Assembly (NCBI RefSeq): GCF_040253635.1
Contig: NZ_JBEJGX010000003.1
Coordinates: 4,048,501 to 4,112,500 of the forward strand
Reading direction: 5' to 3'
Length of the DNA: 64,000 bases
Origin: Streptomyces sp. Edi2
GTDB taxonomy: Bacteria > Actinomycetota > Actinomycetes > Streptomycetales > Streptomycetaceae
Shown: positions 16,940 through 25,480 of the stretch, piece after piece
Position numbering within the stretch: the first letter of the stretch is position 1
Layout of the letters: each line of letters begins with the position of its first letter
Notes under the pieces: generated by a model
Seen by the model: only the letters and a program-made list of their open reading frames with translations
What the model was told of the DNA's origin: nothing
Databases searched by the model: none
Program-made: the position numbers and the translations under genes

Positions 16940-17614
16940 TCAGGCGGCTGTCCAATACGGGTCACGGCCGGTCTCCGCCAGCAGCACGTCGAGCGCGGGG
17001 GCGCCGGGCGGGACGGGGAGCGGGTCGGCGAAGACGTTCATCTTCCGGGCCGTCGGGGCCATCTGTGCGACCAGTGTCCGCAGCTCGGCCACGCACCCGA
17101 CGGGCGGCGCGTACGGCCTGCCGGTCGCCCGCGCCACGTCCCAGGCGTGCACCGTCAGATCCAGCAGCACCATCGCGCCGACGGTCCGGGCCGGCAGGTT
17201 CATTCCGCCGGTCAGGCCGTCCTCCGCGCCCGGCGCCGCCCACGCCTCGACCAGCCGCGCCGTCTCGTCGGCGAACCGGTCGGGCCACCGCGCGCCGTAC
17301 TCACCGAGGCGGTCGGGGGTGGTGCTGAAGTCCACGTCCTTCTTGGCGGCCAGCGTCTGAAAGGCGACGACCACCTGGAAGAGGTGGTTGAGCAGCGCCC
17401 TCAGGTCGTACTCGGCGCACGGCGTCGGCAGTCCCAGCTGGTCGTCGCGCACCCCGCGCAGTACAGGGAGCGCCGCGTCGGCCGCCGCTTCGAGCAGCGC
17501 GCTGATCGGTGGGGACGCGGGGGCCGATGAGGGCGAGGGAGCCGGTGCGGCCGCGGGGGCCGGTGCCGTTTCACTCGCGGGCGTTTCATCCGGAATGTCT
17601 TGCATGTCGGTCAT
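16940..17614 (-). CDS. TIGR03086 / mycothiol-dependent maleylpyruvate isomerase-like protein
   Basis: A 224-residue protein of the DinB/MDMPI metal-binding helical family (TIGR03086 type). Family signs are GLPTPCAEYDLRALLNHL, ARTVGAMVLLDLTVHAWDVARATG, and a C-terminal FADPLPVP segment. Residues His of LLNHL and of TVHAWD fit the metal site. Members probably use mycothiol, but the reaction is unknown. The first 45 residues are Ala/Pro/Ser-rich linker. It is divergent from the AraC-type regulator at 17767, a plausible regulator. Confidence 0.82.
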   Translation of the reverse strand: MTDMQDIPDETPASETAPAPAAAPAPSPSSAPASPPISALLEAAADAALPVLRGVRDDQLGLPTPCAEYDLRALLNHLFQVVVAFQTLAAKKDVDFSTTPDRLGEYGARWPDRFADETARLVEAWAAPGAEDGLTGGMNLPARTVGAMVLLDLTVHAWDVARATGRPYAPPVGCVAELRTLVAQMAPTARKMNVFADPLPVPPGAPALDVLLAETGRDPYWTAA

Positions 17615-17766
17615 GGCGATGACGCTACGGGGCGCGGCCGGAGGCGGCTTGAAAAAATGCGACAGCCCGCGCGACCGGTCAGGCGAAAGCCCGCCCGACC
17701 GCTGCGGCCTGCGGCCCGACCTCGCGGGCCGGGCGGGACGGCGCGGGCACCCCCTAAAATCCAGGC

Positions 17767-18648
17767 ATGGCCGCTCCACGGCGCGATGCCCGGGGCATCG
17801 TCGACGCCCCCGGACTCTTCACGCGGGTGCAGTTCCGCCGCCGCACCCCCGCCGCACCACTGCGCCCCTACGTCGAGCACTACTGGCTGATCGACTGGGA
17901 TCTGTCCGAGCCGTATGCCACGCATGTCGTTCCGCACCCCTGCGTGAACCTCGTCTTCCAGCGGTACGCCGACCGGCCCGGCTTCGGTGAGGTCGCGGGC
18001 GTCGGGCTGGAGCTGTTCGCACAGAAGCTGACGGGGCGCGGGCGGGTGTGCGGGGTGCAGTTCCGGCCCGGCGGGTTCCGGCCGTTCACCCCGGAGCGGC
18101 CCGCCACGGACTGGACGGACCGCCGGTTGCCGCTGGCCACGGTGTTCGGGGCCACCGATGCCACGGCCACCGGCACCACCACCCCCGACACCGCCGCCCC
18201 CGGCACTGCTACGCCCGGCGTCACGGCCGCCGGTGCCGCAGCCGCCGTACTGGAGCCGGACGACGAGGACGCCCGGGTGGCCGCGCTCGACGCGTTCCTG
18301 ATCCCCCGCGTGCATGCCGGGCCCCGGATCCTCGCCCAGGCCGACCTCGTCATGGGACTGGCCGACCGGATCCGCACGGACCGTACGATCCGCCGGGTCG
18401 CGGACTTCGCGCAGGCCGAGGGCATGTCCGTACGGGCCCTGCAGCGGCTGTTCGCCGGATACGTCGGGGTCAGCCCCAAGTGGGTACTGCTGCGCTACCG
18501 GGTGCACGAGGCCCTGGAGCGCGCCGCGTCCGACGCGGAGGTCGACTGGGCCGCGCTCGCCGCCGAACTGGGCTACAGCGATCAGGCGCATCTGATTCGC
18601 GAGGTCAGCGCCACCGTCGGGGTCCCGCCCACCACCTACGTCCGCTGA
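17767..18648 (+). CDS. AraC family transcriptional regulator
   Basis: A 293-residue regulator. The N-terminal half resembles the DUF6597 sensor domain (LRPYVEHYWLIDWDL ... FRPGGFRPF), followed by a Thr/Ala-rich linker of about 35 residues, then a C-terminal AraC-type double helix-turn-helix (IRRVADFAQAEGMSVRALQR and AALAAELGYSDQAHLIREVS). The ligand is unknown. It is transcribed divergently from the MDMPI-like gene across about 150 bp and may control it and itself. Confidence 0.87.
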   Translation: MAAPRRDARGIVDAPGLFTRVQFRRRTPAAPLRPYVEHYWLIDWDLSEPYATHVVPHPCVNLVFQRYADRPGFGEVAGVGLELFAQKLTGRGRVCGVQFRPGGFRPFTPERPATDWTDRRLPLATVFGATDATATGTTTPDTAAPGTATPGVTAAGAAAAVLEPDDEDARVAALDAFLIPRVHAGPRILAQADLVMGLADRIRTDRTIRRVADFAQAEGMSVRALQRLFAGYVGVSPKWVLLRYRVHEALERAASDAEVDWAALAAELGYSDQAHLIREVSATVGVPPTTYVR

Positions 18649-18720
18649 CCCCGGCCGCCGCCGGGAGCCCTCAAAGCTGTCCGGCAAGCAGGGCTGTCGG
18701 ACCTCATAGCCGTTCGGGCA

Positions 18721-19353
18721 TCAGGGCTGTTCGGCCGTCAGATAGCGCTGGATGGTGGGAGCCAGCCAGGCGACGACCTCGTCGTGGCTGAGATTCACGG
18801 CCGGCGGGATGCGCAGTACATAGCGGCACAGCGCCATGCCGAGTATCTGGGACGCGATCAGCGCGGCACGGGTCGGCGCCTCGTCGGGCACCGGGCAGAC
18901 CGCGGCCAGGACCGGCTTGATCTGTTCGGCGAACACGCCTCGCATCCGCTGCGCGCCCGCCTCGTTGGTGACCCCGACGCGCATCATGCCGGTCAGCGTC
19001 TCGTCGCACTCCCAGCGCTCCAGAAGGTGGCGTACGAGCCGGGCGCCGGCCTCATGGCGCGGTACGTGGGTGAGATCCGGGGCGTGCACCTCGATCTCGG
19101 AGGCGGCCGCGAAGAGACCGGCCTTGTTTCCGTAGTAGCGCATCACCATCGACGGGTCGATGTCCGCGTCCCTGGCGATGGCGCGGATCGTGGCGCGCTC
19201 ATAGCCGTCCGCGGCGAAGCGGTCCCGGGCGGCGGCCAGGATCGCGGCGCGCGTCGCGGCGGAGCGGCGGGGGCGGGCGGGGTCCGCCGGGCTGTCGGGC
19301 GCGGCAGGCGCGACAGGCGCGGCCTCGGCGGGGGAGGGAGCGTGTTCGACCAT
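18721..19353 (-). CDS. TetR/AcrR family transcriptional repressor
   Basis: A 210-residue TetR-type regulator with the helix-turn-helix near residues 45-70 (TIRAIARDADIDPSMVMRYY). The C-terminal part is the variable ligand domain. It is divergent from the flavin monooxygenase gene; three palindromes in the shared intergenic region are likely its operators. The first 30 residues are Pro/Ala-rich. Confidence 0.9.
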   Translation of the reverse strand: MVEHAPSPAEAAPVAPAAPDSPADPARPRRSAATRAAILAAARDRFAADGYERATIRAIARDADIDPSMVMRYYGNKAGLFAAASEIEVHAPDLTHVPRHEAGARLVRHLLERWECDETLTGMMRVGVTNEAGAQRMRGVFAEQIKPVLAAVCPVPDEAPTRAALIASQILGMALCRYVLRIPPAVNLSHDEVVAWLAPTIQRYLTAEQP

Positions 19354-19368
19354 GTCAACAACTGTAGG

Positions 19369-19439
19369 CCAACACCTGTTGACACACCAGATCCGCTCGC
19401 CTTACGCTTGCCAACAAGCGTTGACCAACATGCGTTGGC
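19369..19439. promoter_or_regulatory. Cluster of three CAAC-N4-GTTG palindromes (TetR operator candidates)
   Basis: The 12-bp palindromes CAACACCTGTTG (19370-19381), CAACAAGCGTTG (19412-19423) and CAACATGCGTTG (19426-19437) lie between the divergent TetR and monooxygenase genes. The last two are 14 bp apart centre to centre and together form a longer dyad. The first is 16 bp from the tetR start codon. This is the arrangement expected for autoregulation plus control of the neighbour. Confidence 0.65.
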
Positions 19440-19578
19440 ATTGCGCCAGGCACCGGCGCAGACACCAGCAGACGCAGGCACGGACACCGACACCCGCACC
19501 CACACAGGCACGGCGCAGACGCGAAAACCGGCACAGGAACAGGCATAGGCATAGGCACAGGCGCAGGAGGCGGAAGCC

Positions 19579-21324
19579 ATGGATGCCATGAACCACAAGC
19601 CCGGTCACGACGGCCACGACGGCCACGACGGCAGCAGCGGTCACGACGGCCGCAGCGCTCACAGCCGCCACGACGACCACGGCTCCCCCGGAACGGACGC
19701 GACGCGGAAGAACCGCGATCGCAAGGACCACGACCGGAAGGACCGCGACCGGGTGGCCCGCGATACGGACGTCATCGTCGTGGGCGCGGGCCCGACCGGC
19801 CTGCTGCTCGCCGGGGACCTCGCCGAGGCGGGCCTGGGTGTCACGCTCCTGGAGCGCCGCCCCGCCACGATCAGCAATCTCACCCGGGCCCTGGCGGTCC
19901 ATGCCCGCACCCTTGAGCAACTGGACGCCCGGGGCCTCGCCGACGAGCTGGTCGCCGGCGGCCACCGGGTCCCCGCCATCCGCCTGTTCGGGGACGCCAC
20001 CTTCGATGCGACCCGGCTCCGCTCCCGCTTCCCGTTCGTGCTGATCACCCCGCAGTTCGAGGTGGAGCGGCTGCTGGAGCGGCGGGCCCGCCGGGCCGGG
20101 GTCGTCTTCCGCTACGACTCCGAAGTGCTCGGCCTCGATCAGGACGCGGACGGCGTGACGGTGCGCTTCCGTACCGCCGACGGCCTCGGCAGCATCCGTG
20201 CCGCCTACACCGTCGGCACCGATGGCGTCCGCAGCATCGTCCGCGAAGCCCTCGGCCTGCCGTTCCCCGGCAAGTCCGTGATCCGCTCCCTGGTACTCGC
20301 CGATGTCCGGCTGAGCCGGGAGCCCGAGTCCCCCTTCACCGTCGCCGCCAACGGCGACGCCTTCGCCCTGGTCGGCTCGTTCGGCGACGGCTGGTACCGC
20401 GTCATCGGCTGGAACCGCCACCGCCAGGCCGACGACGACGCGCCCGTCGGTCTCGACGAGGTCCGCGAGTTCACCCGGCTCGCCCTCGGCAATGACTACG
20501 GCGTCCCCGAAGTCCGCTGGGTCTCCCGCTTCCACAGCGACGAGCGCCAGGCCCCCCGCTACCGCGTGGGCCGCGTGTTCCTCGCCGGCGATGCCGCGCA
20601 TGTGCACTCCCCCGCCGGCGGCCAGGGCATGAACACCGGCCTCCAGGACGCCGCCAACCTCAGCTGGAAGCTCACCGCTGTGCTCCGGGGCCACTCCCCC
20701 GACAGCCTCCTGGACAGCTATCAGACCGAGCGCCACCCCGTGGGCAAGCAGGTGCTGCGCAGCAGTGGCGCCCTCATCCGGCTCGCCCTGCTGCACACCG
20801 CCCCCGGACGCGCCGTCCGCACACTCGCCGCCCGGCTCGTCAACCATCTGCCGCCGCTGTCCGGCCGCGCGATCCGCACCGTCTCCGGCATCGGCATCGC
20901 CTACAAGGCCGGGCCCGGCGCCCACCCCCTCGCCGGCCGGCGCGCCCCCGACATCCGCCTGGCCGACGGCGGGCGCCTCTACGCACTCCTGCGGCAGGGG
21001 AGGTTCGTCCTCCTCACCCCCGCCGACGAGCCCGGCGTTCCCCACACTCCGCCGGGCAAGGAGGACTCCCCCCGGTCCGCCGCCGGCCGTGTCGTCACCG
21101 CCTCCTGGCGCAGCGGCCGCCGCACGGCGCTTCTCGTCCGCCCCGACGGCTATATCGCCTGGGCCACCGATGCCACGGCCCCCGCCGAGCGCGCCGCGGC
21201 GCTACGCTCCGCTCTCCTCCACTGGACCGGCGCCGCTCCCGAGGACGGCGACCCCATAGGCACCGGCCGGCCCGCCTCCCTCACCGCTCCAGCACATGCC
21301 GCAGATATGCCCGGGGATCGTTGA
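19579..21324 (+). CDS. FAD-dependent aromatic monooxygenase with His/Asp-rich N terminus
   Basis: A 581-residue class A flavoprotein hydroxylase. The FAD-binding GxGxxG is in VIVVGAGPTGLLLAGDLAE (about residue 68), and the second FAD motif is FLAGDAAHVHSPAGGQGMNT. A C-terminal thioredoxin-like domain (about residues 440-560) follows, as in PHBH-like polyketide and rifampicin monooxygenases. The first 60 residues are unusual: GHDGHDGHDG repeats, many His and Asp, then KDHDRKDRDR. ATG 19579 has AGGAGG upstream. Substrate unknown; adjacency to TetR suggests induction by an aromatic compound or antibiotic. Its 3' end overlaps the convergent ATPase gene by 44 bp. Confidence 0.88.
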   Translation: MDAMNHKPGHDGHDGHDGSSGHDGRSAHSRHDDHGSPGTDATRKNRDRKDHDRKDRDRVARDTDVIVVGAGPTGLLLAGDLAEAGLGVTLLERRPATISNLTRALAVHARTLEQLDARGLADELVAGGHRVPAIRLFGDATFDATRLRSRFPFVLITPQFEVERLLERRARRAGVVFRYDSEVLGLDQDADGVTVRFRTADGLGSIRAAYTVGTDGVRSIVREALGLPFPGKSVIRSLVLADVRLSREPESPFTVAANGDAFALVGSFGDGWYRVIGWNRHRQADDDAPVGLDEVREFTRLALGNDYGVPEVRWVSRFHSDERQAPRYRVGRVFLAGDAAHVHSPAGGQGMNTGLQDAANLSWKLTAVLRGHSPDSLLDSYQTERHPVGKQVLRSSGALIRLALLHTAPGRAVRTLAARLVNHLPPLSGRAIRTVSGIGIAYKAGPGAHPLAGRRAPDIRLADGGRLYALLRQGRFVLLTPADEPGVPHTPPGKEDSPRSAAGRVVTASWRSGRRTALLVRPDGYIAWATDATAPAERAAALRSALLHWTGAAPEDGDPIGTGRPASLTAPAHAADMPGDR

Positions 21325-22021
21325 GATAGCGCCGCCAGTGGTCGACCAGCCCCAGCTCCGCCCACTCCACGCTCCGCATCCCGTGCTCGCCGACCTCCAC
21401 GATCGCCGCACCGGGCAGCGCCGTCAGCAGCGGTGAGTGCGTGGCGCAGATGATCTGCGCGCCACCGCTCCCCAACTCGTCCATCAACCCGACCAGTTCC
21501 AGGCAGGAGGAGAAGGACAGGGCGGCCTCGGGCTCGTCCATCACATACAGGCCCTGCTGCGAGAACCGCTCCCGGAAGGCCATCAGAAAGCCCTCCCCGT
21601 GGCTCATCTCGTCCGGGGACCGGGACAGCCGGTTCGACCTCCGCTCCCCGTTCAGCGCCTCCAGCGCCGTCTCGGCCCGTAGGAAGAAGCCCCGCCTGCG
21701 GCCCCGCGGCCCGCGCACCATCCGGCGCCCCTCCCGCGTCGGGTCGAACCGCATCAGCCCGCCGAGCAGCGACGCTTCCCGTGAACTCGCGTACTTGTAT
21801 CCCGCCGAGCCGCCGTACGAATCCAGTCCGAAGCCTTCCGCCAGTGCCTCGGCCAGCGTCGACTTGCCCGAACCGTTCTCCCCCACCAGAAACGTGACCG
21901 GAGCACGGAAGGCCAGCCCCTCGTCGGCCAGCTGGCGCACACACGGCACCGTCCAGGGCCAGCCGTCCCCGGCCGTCCCCTCCCCCTCCGGAACGTCCAC
22001 GTAAGCCCGTTCGATCAGCAT
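21281..22021 (-). CDS. AAA-type ATPase, ABC-ATPase fold
   Basis: A 246-residue soluble ATPase. Walker A is GENGSGKST, the ABC-like signature region is MSHGEGFLMAF, Walker B is LYVMDEPEAALS and the switch is ICATHSPLL. This set is typical of the AAA_21/OLD-like ATPases and not of transporters with a membrane partner. No nuclease domain is attached. Function unknown; relatives occur in housekeeping and defence settings. It converges on the monooxygenase and overlaps its end. Confidence 0.83.
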   Translation of the reverse strand: MLIERAYVDVPEGEGTAGDGWPWTVPCVRQLADEGLAFRAPVTFLVGENGSGKSTLAEALAEGFGLDSYGGSAGYKYASSREASLLGGLMRFDPTREGRRMVRGPRGRRRGFFLRAETALEALNGERRSNRLSRSPDEMSHGEGFLMAFRERFSQQGLYVMDEPEAALSFSSCLELVGLMDELGSGGAQIICATHSPLLTALPGAAIVEVGEHGMRSVEWAELGLVDHWRRYLNDPRAYLRHVLER

Positions 22022-22342
22022 GCCCCGAAGCTCTCACACCCCACTGACAGCCATCCGCCCACAGCACCCTGACGAATCCCCCGCCCGGCCCTGGAAGAGC
22101 CCCTGCCCGACTTGCCCCATCCCCCGCCCAGCCCCGGAGGCCCCTCCGTCCGCCCCCGACGCCCCCAACCGGCACCCGCCCCCGCCCCGCCCCCGCCGGA
22201 CCCTGGAGGCTCCCCTGCCCGCCCCGACGTATCCCCCCGCCGGCGCCCGCCCCAGCCCGGCACCCCGTCCCTCCCGGCAGCCCGCCCCAGCCGAGCGGTA
22301 TGCCCCAGCCGGACCGAGGCCCCGTTTCCGTAGGCTTCACGC

Positions 22343-22678
22343 ATGCTGTTCGCCCGCTCCGCCGCCCTCTTCCTCGTCGCCGCCCTCTTCGAAATCGGCG
22401 GTGCCTGGCTGGTCTGGCAGGGCGTCCGCGAACACAAGGGCTGGGTCTGGATCGGCGCCGGAGTGATCGCGCTCGGGGCGTACGGCTGGGTCGCCACGTT
22501 CCAGCCGGACGCCGCGTTCGGCCGCATCCTCGCCGCGTACGGCGGTGTCTTCGTCGCCGGATCGCTGGCCTGGGGCGCGATCGCCGACGGCTACCGCCCC
22601 GACCGCTGGGATGTGACCGGCGCACTGATCTGCCTGGCCGGAATGGCAGTGATCATGTATGCCCCCAGAGGCCGTTGA
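22343..22678 (+). CDS. YnfA family membrane protein
   Basis: A 111-residue protein with four membrane helices, matching UPF0060/YnfA ([20 protein letters not shown] near the start, [14 protein letters not shown] before the last helix). YnfA proteins belong to the small multidrug resistance-like fold; the physiological substrate here is unknown. It stands alone between the ATPase and an SDR gene. Confidence 0.9.
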   Translation: MLFARSAALFLVAALFEIGGAWLVWQGVREHKGWVWIGAGVIALGAYGWVATFQPDAAFGRILAAYGGVFVAGSLAWGAIADGYRPDRWDVTGALICLAGMAVIMYAPRGR

Positions 22679-22764
22679 GGCCGCCTGCATATCCTGGCCG
22701 CGGACCATCCTCCCCCGAGCCCGTGCGGAACAGGGGGACCCCCCACAGCCCCGAGGAGAGTGCC

Positions 22765-23523
22765 ATGACCGCCGAGGTCCGTACCGCCGTCGTCACCGGA
22801 GCGAGCAGCGGCATCGGCGCCGCCACCGCGCGGGCCCTGGCCGCTGCCGGCTACCGCGTGGTGCTCACCGCCCGCCGCAAGGACCGCATCGAAGCGCTCG
22901 CCGCCGAGCTGCCGGACGCCGAGGCTTACGCCCTCGACGTCACCGACCGCGCCGCCGTCGACGCCTTCGCGGCCGCCCTCGAGCGCTACCCCTCCGTCGA
23001 CGTCCTGGTCAACAACGCCGGCGGGGCCTACGGCGCGGAGCCGGTCGCCACCGGCGACCCCGCCGACTGGCGCGCGATGTACGAGGTCAATGTGCTGGGC
23101 GTGCTCCACATGACCCAGGCACTGCTGCCCGCCCTCACCGCCTCCGGCGAGGGCACGGTCGTCGTCCTCTCCTCCACCGCCGGCCACGGCACCTACGAGG
23201 GCGGCGGCGGTTATGTCGCCGCCAAGCACGGCGCCCATGTCATCGCCGAAACGCTCCGCCTGGAGCTGTGCGGCGAGCCGGTGCGCGTCATCGAGGTCGC
23301 CCCGGGCATGGTCAAGACCGACGAGTTCGCCACCACCCGCTTCCGTGGCGACTCCGCCAAGGCGGCCAAGGTCTACGAGGGCGTCGACCAGCCGCTGAAC
23401 GCGGACGATGTCGCCGACACCATCACCTGGGCGATCACCCGCCCCGCCCACGTCAACATCGACCTGCTGGTGGTCCGCCCCCGCGCCCAGGCCTCCAACT
23501 CCAAGGTCCACCGCACCACCTGA
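22765..23523 (+). CDS. SDR family NAD(P)-dependent oxidoreductase
   Basis: A 252-residue classical SDR: cofactor motif VVTGASSGIGAATARAL, NNAG in VLVNNAGGAYG, catalytic serine in LSSTAGHGTYE, and Y-x3-K in GYVAAKHG. It resembles the YdfG/serine dehydrogenase-like group that oxidises 3-hydroxy acids. ATG 22765 has GAGGAGAG at a good distance. A strong hairpin follows about 100 bp downstream. Confidence 0.9.
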   Translation: MTAEVRTAVVTGASSGIGAATARALAAAGYRVVLTARRKDRIEALAAELPDAEAYALDVTDRAAVDAFAAALERYPSVDVLVNNAGGAYGAEPVATGDPADWRAMYEVNVLGVLHMTQALLPALTASGEGTVVVLSSTAGHGTYEGGGGYVAAKHGAHVIAETLRLELCGEPVRVIEVAPGMVKTDEFATTRFRGDSAKAAKVYEGVDQPLNADDVADTITWAITRPAHVNIDLLVVRPRAQASNSKVHRTT

Positions 23524-23626
23524 GACAGGCACCACCTGAGACGCACCACCTGAGATGCGCTCACGTGGACACGCTCCAGGCAGACACGCTCCACGGAGGC
23601 ACGGGCGGCCTGGCGACATGCGAAGA

Positions 23627-23655
23627 GCGGTCCGGCGCACACCACGCCGGACCGC
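23627..23655 (+). terminator. Hairpin downstream of the SDR gene
   Basis: An 11-bp perfect GC stem (GCGGTCCGGCG, loop of seven) about 100 bp after the SDR stop codon. No T-run follows, as is common in Streptomyces. Confidence 0.55.
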
Positions 23656-23679
23656 CCAGGGCTACGCCCTCTCAGCCCC

Positions 23680-23735
23680 CAGCCCTTCACACACCCCACG
23701 CCACCTGCTTCAGCCTGGCCACAACCTCGACCGTT
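23680..23735 (-). pseudogene. Relic of the rtcB 3' end (copy 1)
   Basis: About 55 bp closely match the last codons and stop region of the intact rtcB at 27425-27480. Read leftward it gives VEVVARLKQVA, against VEVVAKLKQVVCVKG in RtcB, and then breaks off through a small insertion. The shared block CAGCCCTTCACACAC includes sequence past the stop codon. Confidence 0.65.
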
Positions 23736-23849
23736 GCGACGATCCGTAGAGACCGCCCAACGCGCCGGGGCCCATGATCACTCCACTGGAATGCGGATGC
23801 ACCGGTGGGGCGAGTGCTGCGGACCAGGGTTCACCGGGTGCAGGTGGCG

Positions 23850-24080
23850 TCAGAGGCCGGCGCCGCCGGAGATCCCTGCATGGCCCGAGACGGGGCCTAT
23901 CTGACCGCTCACGCCGCCCGAAACCGAGCCACCCAGAGCGGGCAGCGCAGGCAGAGTGGGCAGGGAGGAGTCTGCGCCGCCCAGCAGGTTTTCGGCCCCG
24001 AGAATTCCGCCGGAGACATTGTCCAGTTCGCTGTCGGCGATCTCGTGAGCCTCGTTCTGGGGCATGGAGTCCTTACGCAT
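23850..24080 (-). CDS. Double-glycine-leader peptide, Cys-free RiPP-like precursor
   Basis: A 76-residue peptide. Residues 1-25 look like a class II bacteriocin/lanthipeptide leader: an acidic stretch with EIADSELDNVSGG, where the ELxxVxGG pattern marks cleavage by a C39-type peptidase. The presumed core (residues 26-76) is rich in Gly, Ser, Ala and Leu, includes LPTLPALPALGG, has no cysteine, and ends GGAGL. The ATG has AAGGGAAGG eight bases upstream. Such Cys-free peptides are often labelled type A2 lantipeptides in Streptomyces, without known product. No LanM, LanB/C or peptidase-transporter gene is in the window. A GT2 glycosyltransferase lies 2 kb away. Confidence 0.7.
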   Translation of the reverse strand: MRKDSMPQNEAHEIADSELDNVSGGILGAENLLGGADSSLPTLPALPALGGSVSGGVSGQIGPVSGHAGISGGAGL

Positions 24081-24570
24081 GGCTGGCCCTTCCCTTGGTG
24101 GTTCGTGGTGATCCTGAGCGATATCGGCCGCCCCGGCGAGAGGCTGCTCCTGCCGGTTAAACGACCCCTGACATCCGGAAGCGGGTACGCAACTTCCGAT
24201 TGACGCGAGATCAAACCACGTCCACGGGCGCCCGGCTACCCCGACCCGTCGGCCATTTCTGCAGACTTTCCGGTATCGCATGATGTCGGCCGGTGGAATT
24301 CTCGACCGGATGGTGACGACTCCTTCACGTACTTTTCGCCGACCAGGGATTGTGGAGGGGTACCGACAGTGCCACTCGAAGGACATATCAACCCCGGGAG
24401 CGGGAGCGCCCTGCGTGAAACGGGATTCGGCAGCGAGTACGTGCCCATTCTGCGTAGAGAATGCGCAGGGTGGGCCGTACCCCACCGCCCTGCGCGCGCT
24501 GGGCGAGTGACCGGCCGCCGCCGACCGCGTCGGTCCGCGGGGCGGCCGAGGCACCGGGGCCACCCTGGTC
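24081..24570. other. 490-bp stretch upstream of the leader peptide, no secure gene
   Basis: Lower GC than the surroundings. It contains the promoter region of the leader peptide gene (leftward). A possible rightward GTG start at 24369 has GGAGGGG nine bases upstream and gives MPLEGHINPGSGSALRETGF, but the frame soon turns into low-quality GC-rich sequence; it may be a gene remnant. Confidence 0.4.
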
Positions 24571-24861
24571 ATGCCGGGCAACCTCTACGGCTACGGCTAC
24601 GGCTACGGCTACGGCTACGGCCCGGCGGACGGCCCCCTGACCGAAGAGCCGCCGCTCACTGCGACGGGCGCCAAAGGGCGGGCACACGCCGCCAGTTGGG
24701 AGCCGGCGCAGCAGCTGCACGAGCAGGGTCGTACGAGGACGGCCGAGGTGCGGGCCTCGGGCTCCTTCGAGCCACGGAGCCCGCACGGTCCACCCGCGAA
24801 ATGGCCGATCGCGGTACGGGCCACGCCTGTCGATGAGCAGGTCAGGGCGGCGGTGGACTGA
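24571..24861 (+). CDS. Possible small protein with YG repeat, uncertain
   Basis: A 96-residue open frame beginning MPGNLYGYGYGYGYGYGP, then a charged tail. Codon third positions are mostly G or C, so it may be coding, but no ribosome-binding site precedes the ATG and I recognise no family. It could be the 3' part of a decayed gene. Confidence 0.25.
   Translation: MPGNLYGYGYGYGYGYGPADGPLTEEPPLTATGAKGRAHAASWEPAQQLHEQGRTRTAEVRASGSFEPRSPHGPPAKWPIAVRATPVDEQVRAAVD
24585..24620 (+). repeat. Hexanucleotide repeat (CTACGG)6
   Basis: Six perfect tandem copies of CTACGG. In the rightward frame they read Tyr-Gly repeats; in the leftward frame they read alternating Val/Ala. Likely to be length-variable. 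Confidence 0.9.
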
Positions 24862-25114
24862 TGGCGTTACCGACCGGCCACCAGTGGCTGAGCTGGGTGG
24901 CAGGGAAAGGCATGTGGTGCGCGGCGGGCACGGCCGAGGACGCCGCGCCGCGAGGTCCGCGATCTCTCTGCACGATCTGATCACGGACCTCCCCGACCAC
25001 CGGCATACGTGACGCGCTCACGGACCGTCCCGGCATCGCCGTCCCGGCATCGCTGTCCCGGCATCCGGTGCGGCGAGCGCGCCGGCCACGCCTCCGCATC
25101 CGGTCTGAATGCGG

Positions 25115-25480
25115 TCAGAGGCGGCGTACCCGCGCAGCGATCCCATGACCGAGCAGAAGGTAAATCACAGCAGGCAGGCCATAGTTGAGGAAAACCCGCA
25201 GACCTTCGAGCTTCATGGTGAAGATGTCCTGAGACCAGCCGGCGAGGAAGTCGGCCATACCGTGCACAAAGCCGACGAAGACATTTCCCTGGTTTGCCTC
25301 AAGCAGGTACAGCAGGATCCAGAGGCCCAGAAATCCTGCCGCGATGTCCGCGAGCGTATGAATGATCAATGCTGCCCGGTTTGCCCCGGTGCCGTCCTGG
25401 TTACGCCCATAGGCGCCCCCGTTATGGCCATAGGGGTGGTAGGTGTCATGTGCGGGTACGGGTTCATGGGGATTGCTCAT
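25115..25480 (-). CDS. Small conserved membrane protein
   Basis: A 121-residue protein with a hydrophilic His/Tyr/Asn-rich N terminus (MSNPHEPVPAHDTYHPYG) and two membrane helices: ALIIHTLADIAAGFLGLWIL and the VFLNYGLPAVIYLLLGHGIA stretch. It ends in a short basic tail (RVRRL). It resembles a family of Streptomyces small membrane proteins of unknown function. The ATG follows AAGGAGG very closely. It lies between the leader peptide gene and the GT2 gene. Confidence 0.75.
   Translation of the reverse strand: MSNPHEPVPAHDTYHPYGHNGGAYGRNQDGTGANRAALIIHTLADIAAGFLGLWILLYLLEANQGNVFVGFVHGMADFLAGWSQDIFTMKLEGLRVFLNYGLPAVIYLLLGHGIAARVRRL

Noticed and set aside
24388..24984. Minus-strand frame with alternating Val/Ala from the hexanucleotide repeat
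   Set aside because: Poor codon pattern, no ribosome-binding site, and simply the complement of the (CTACGG)6 array.
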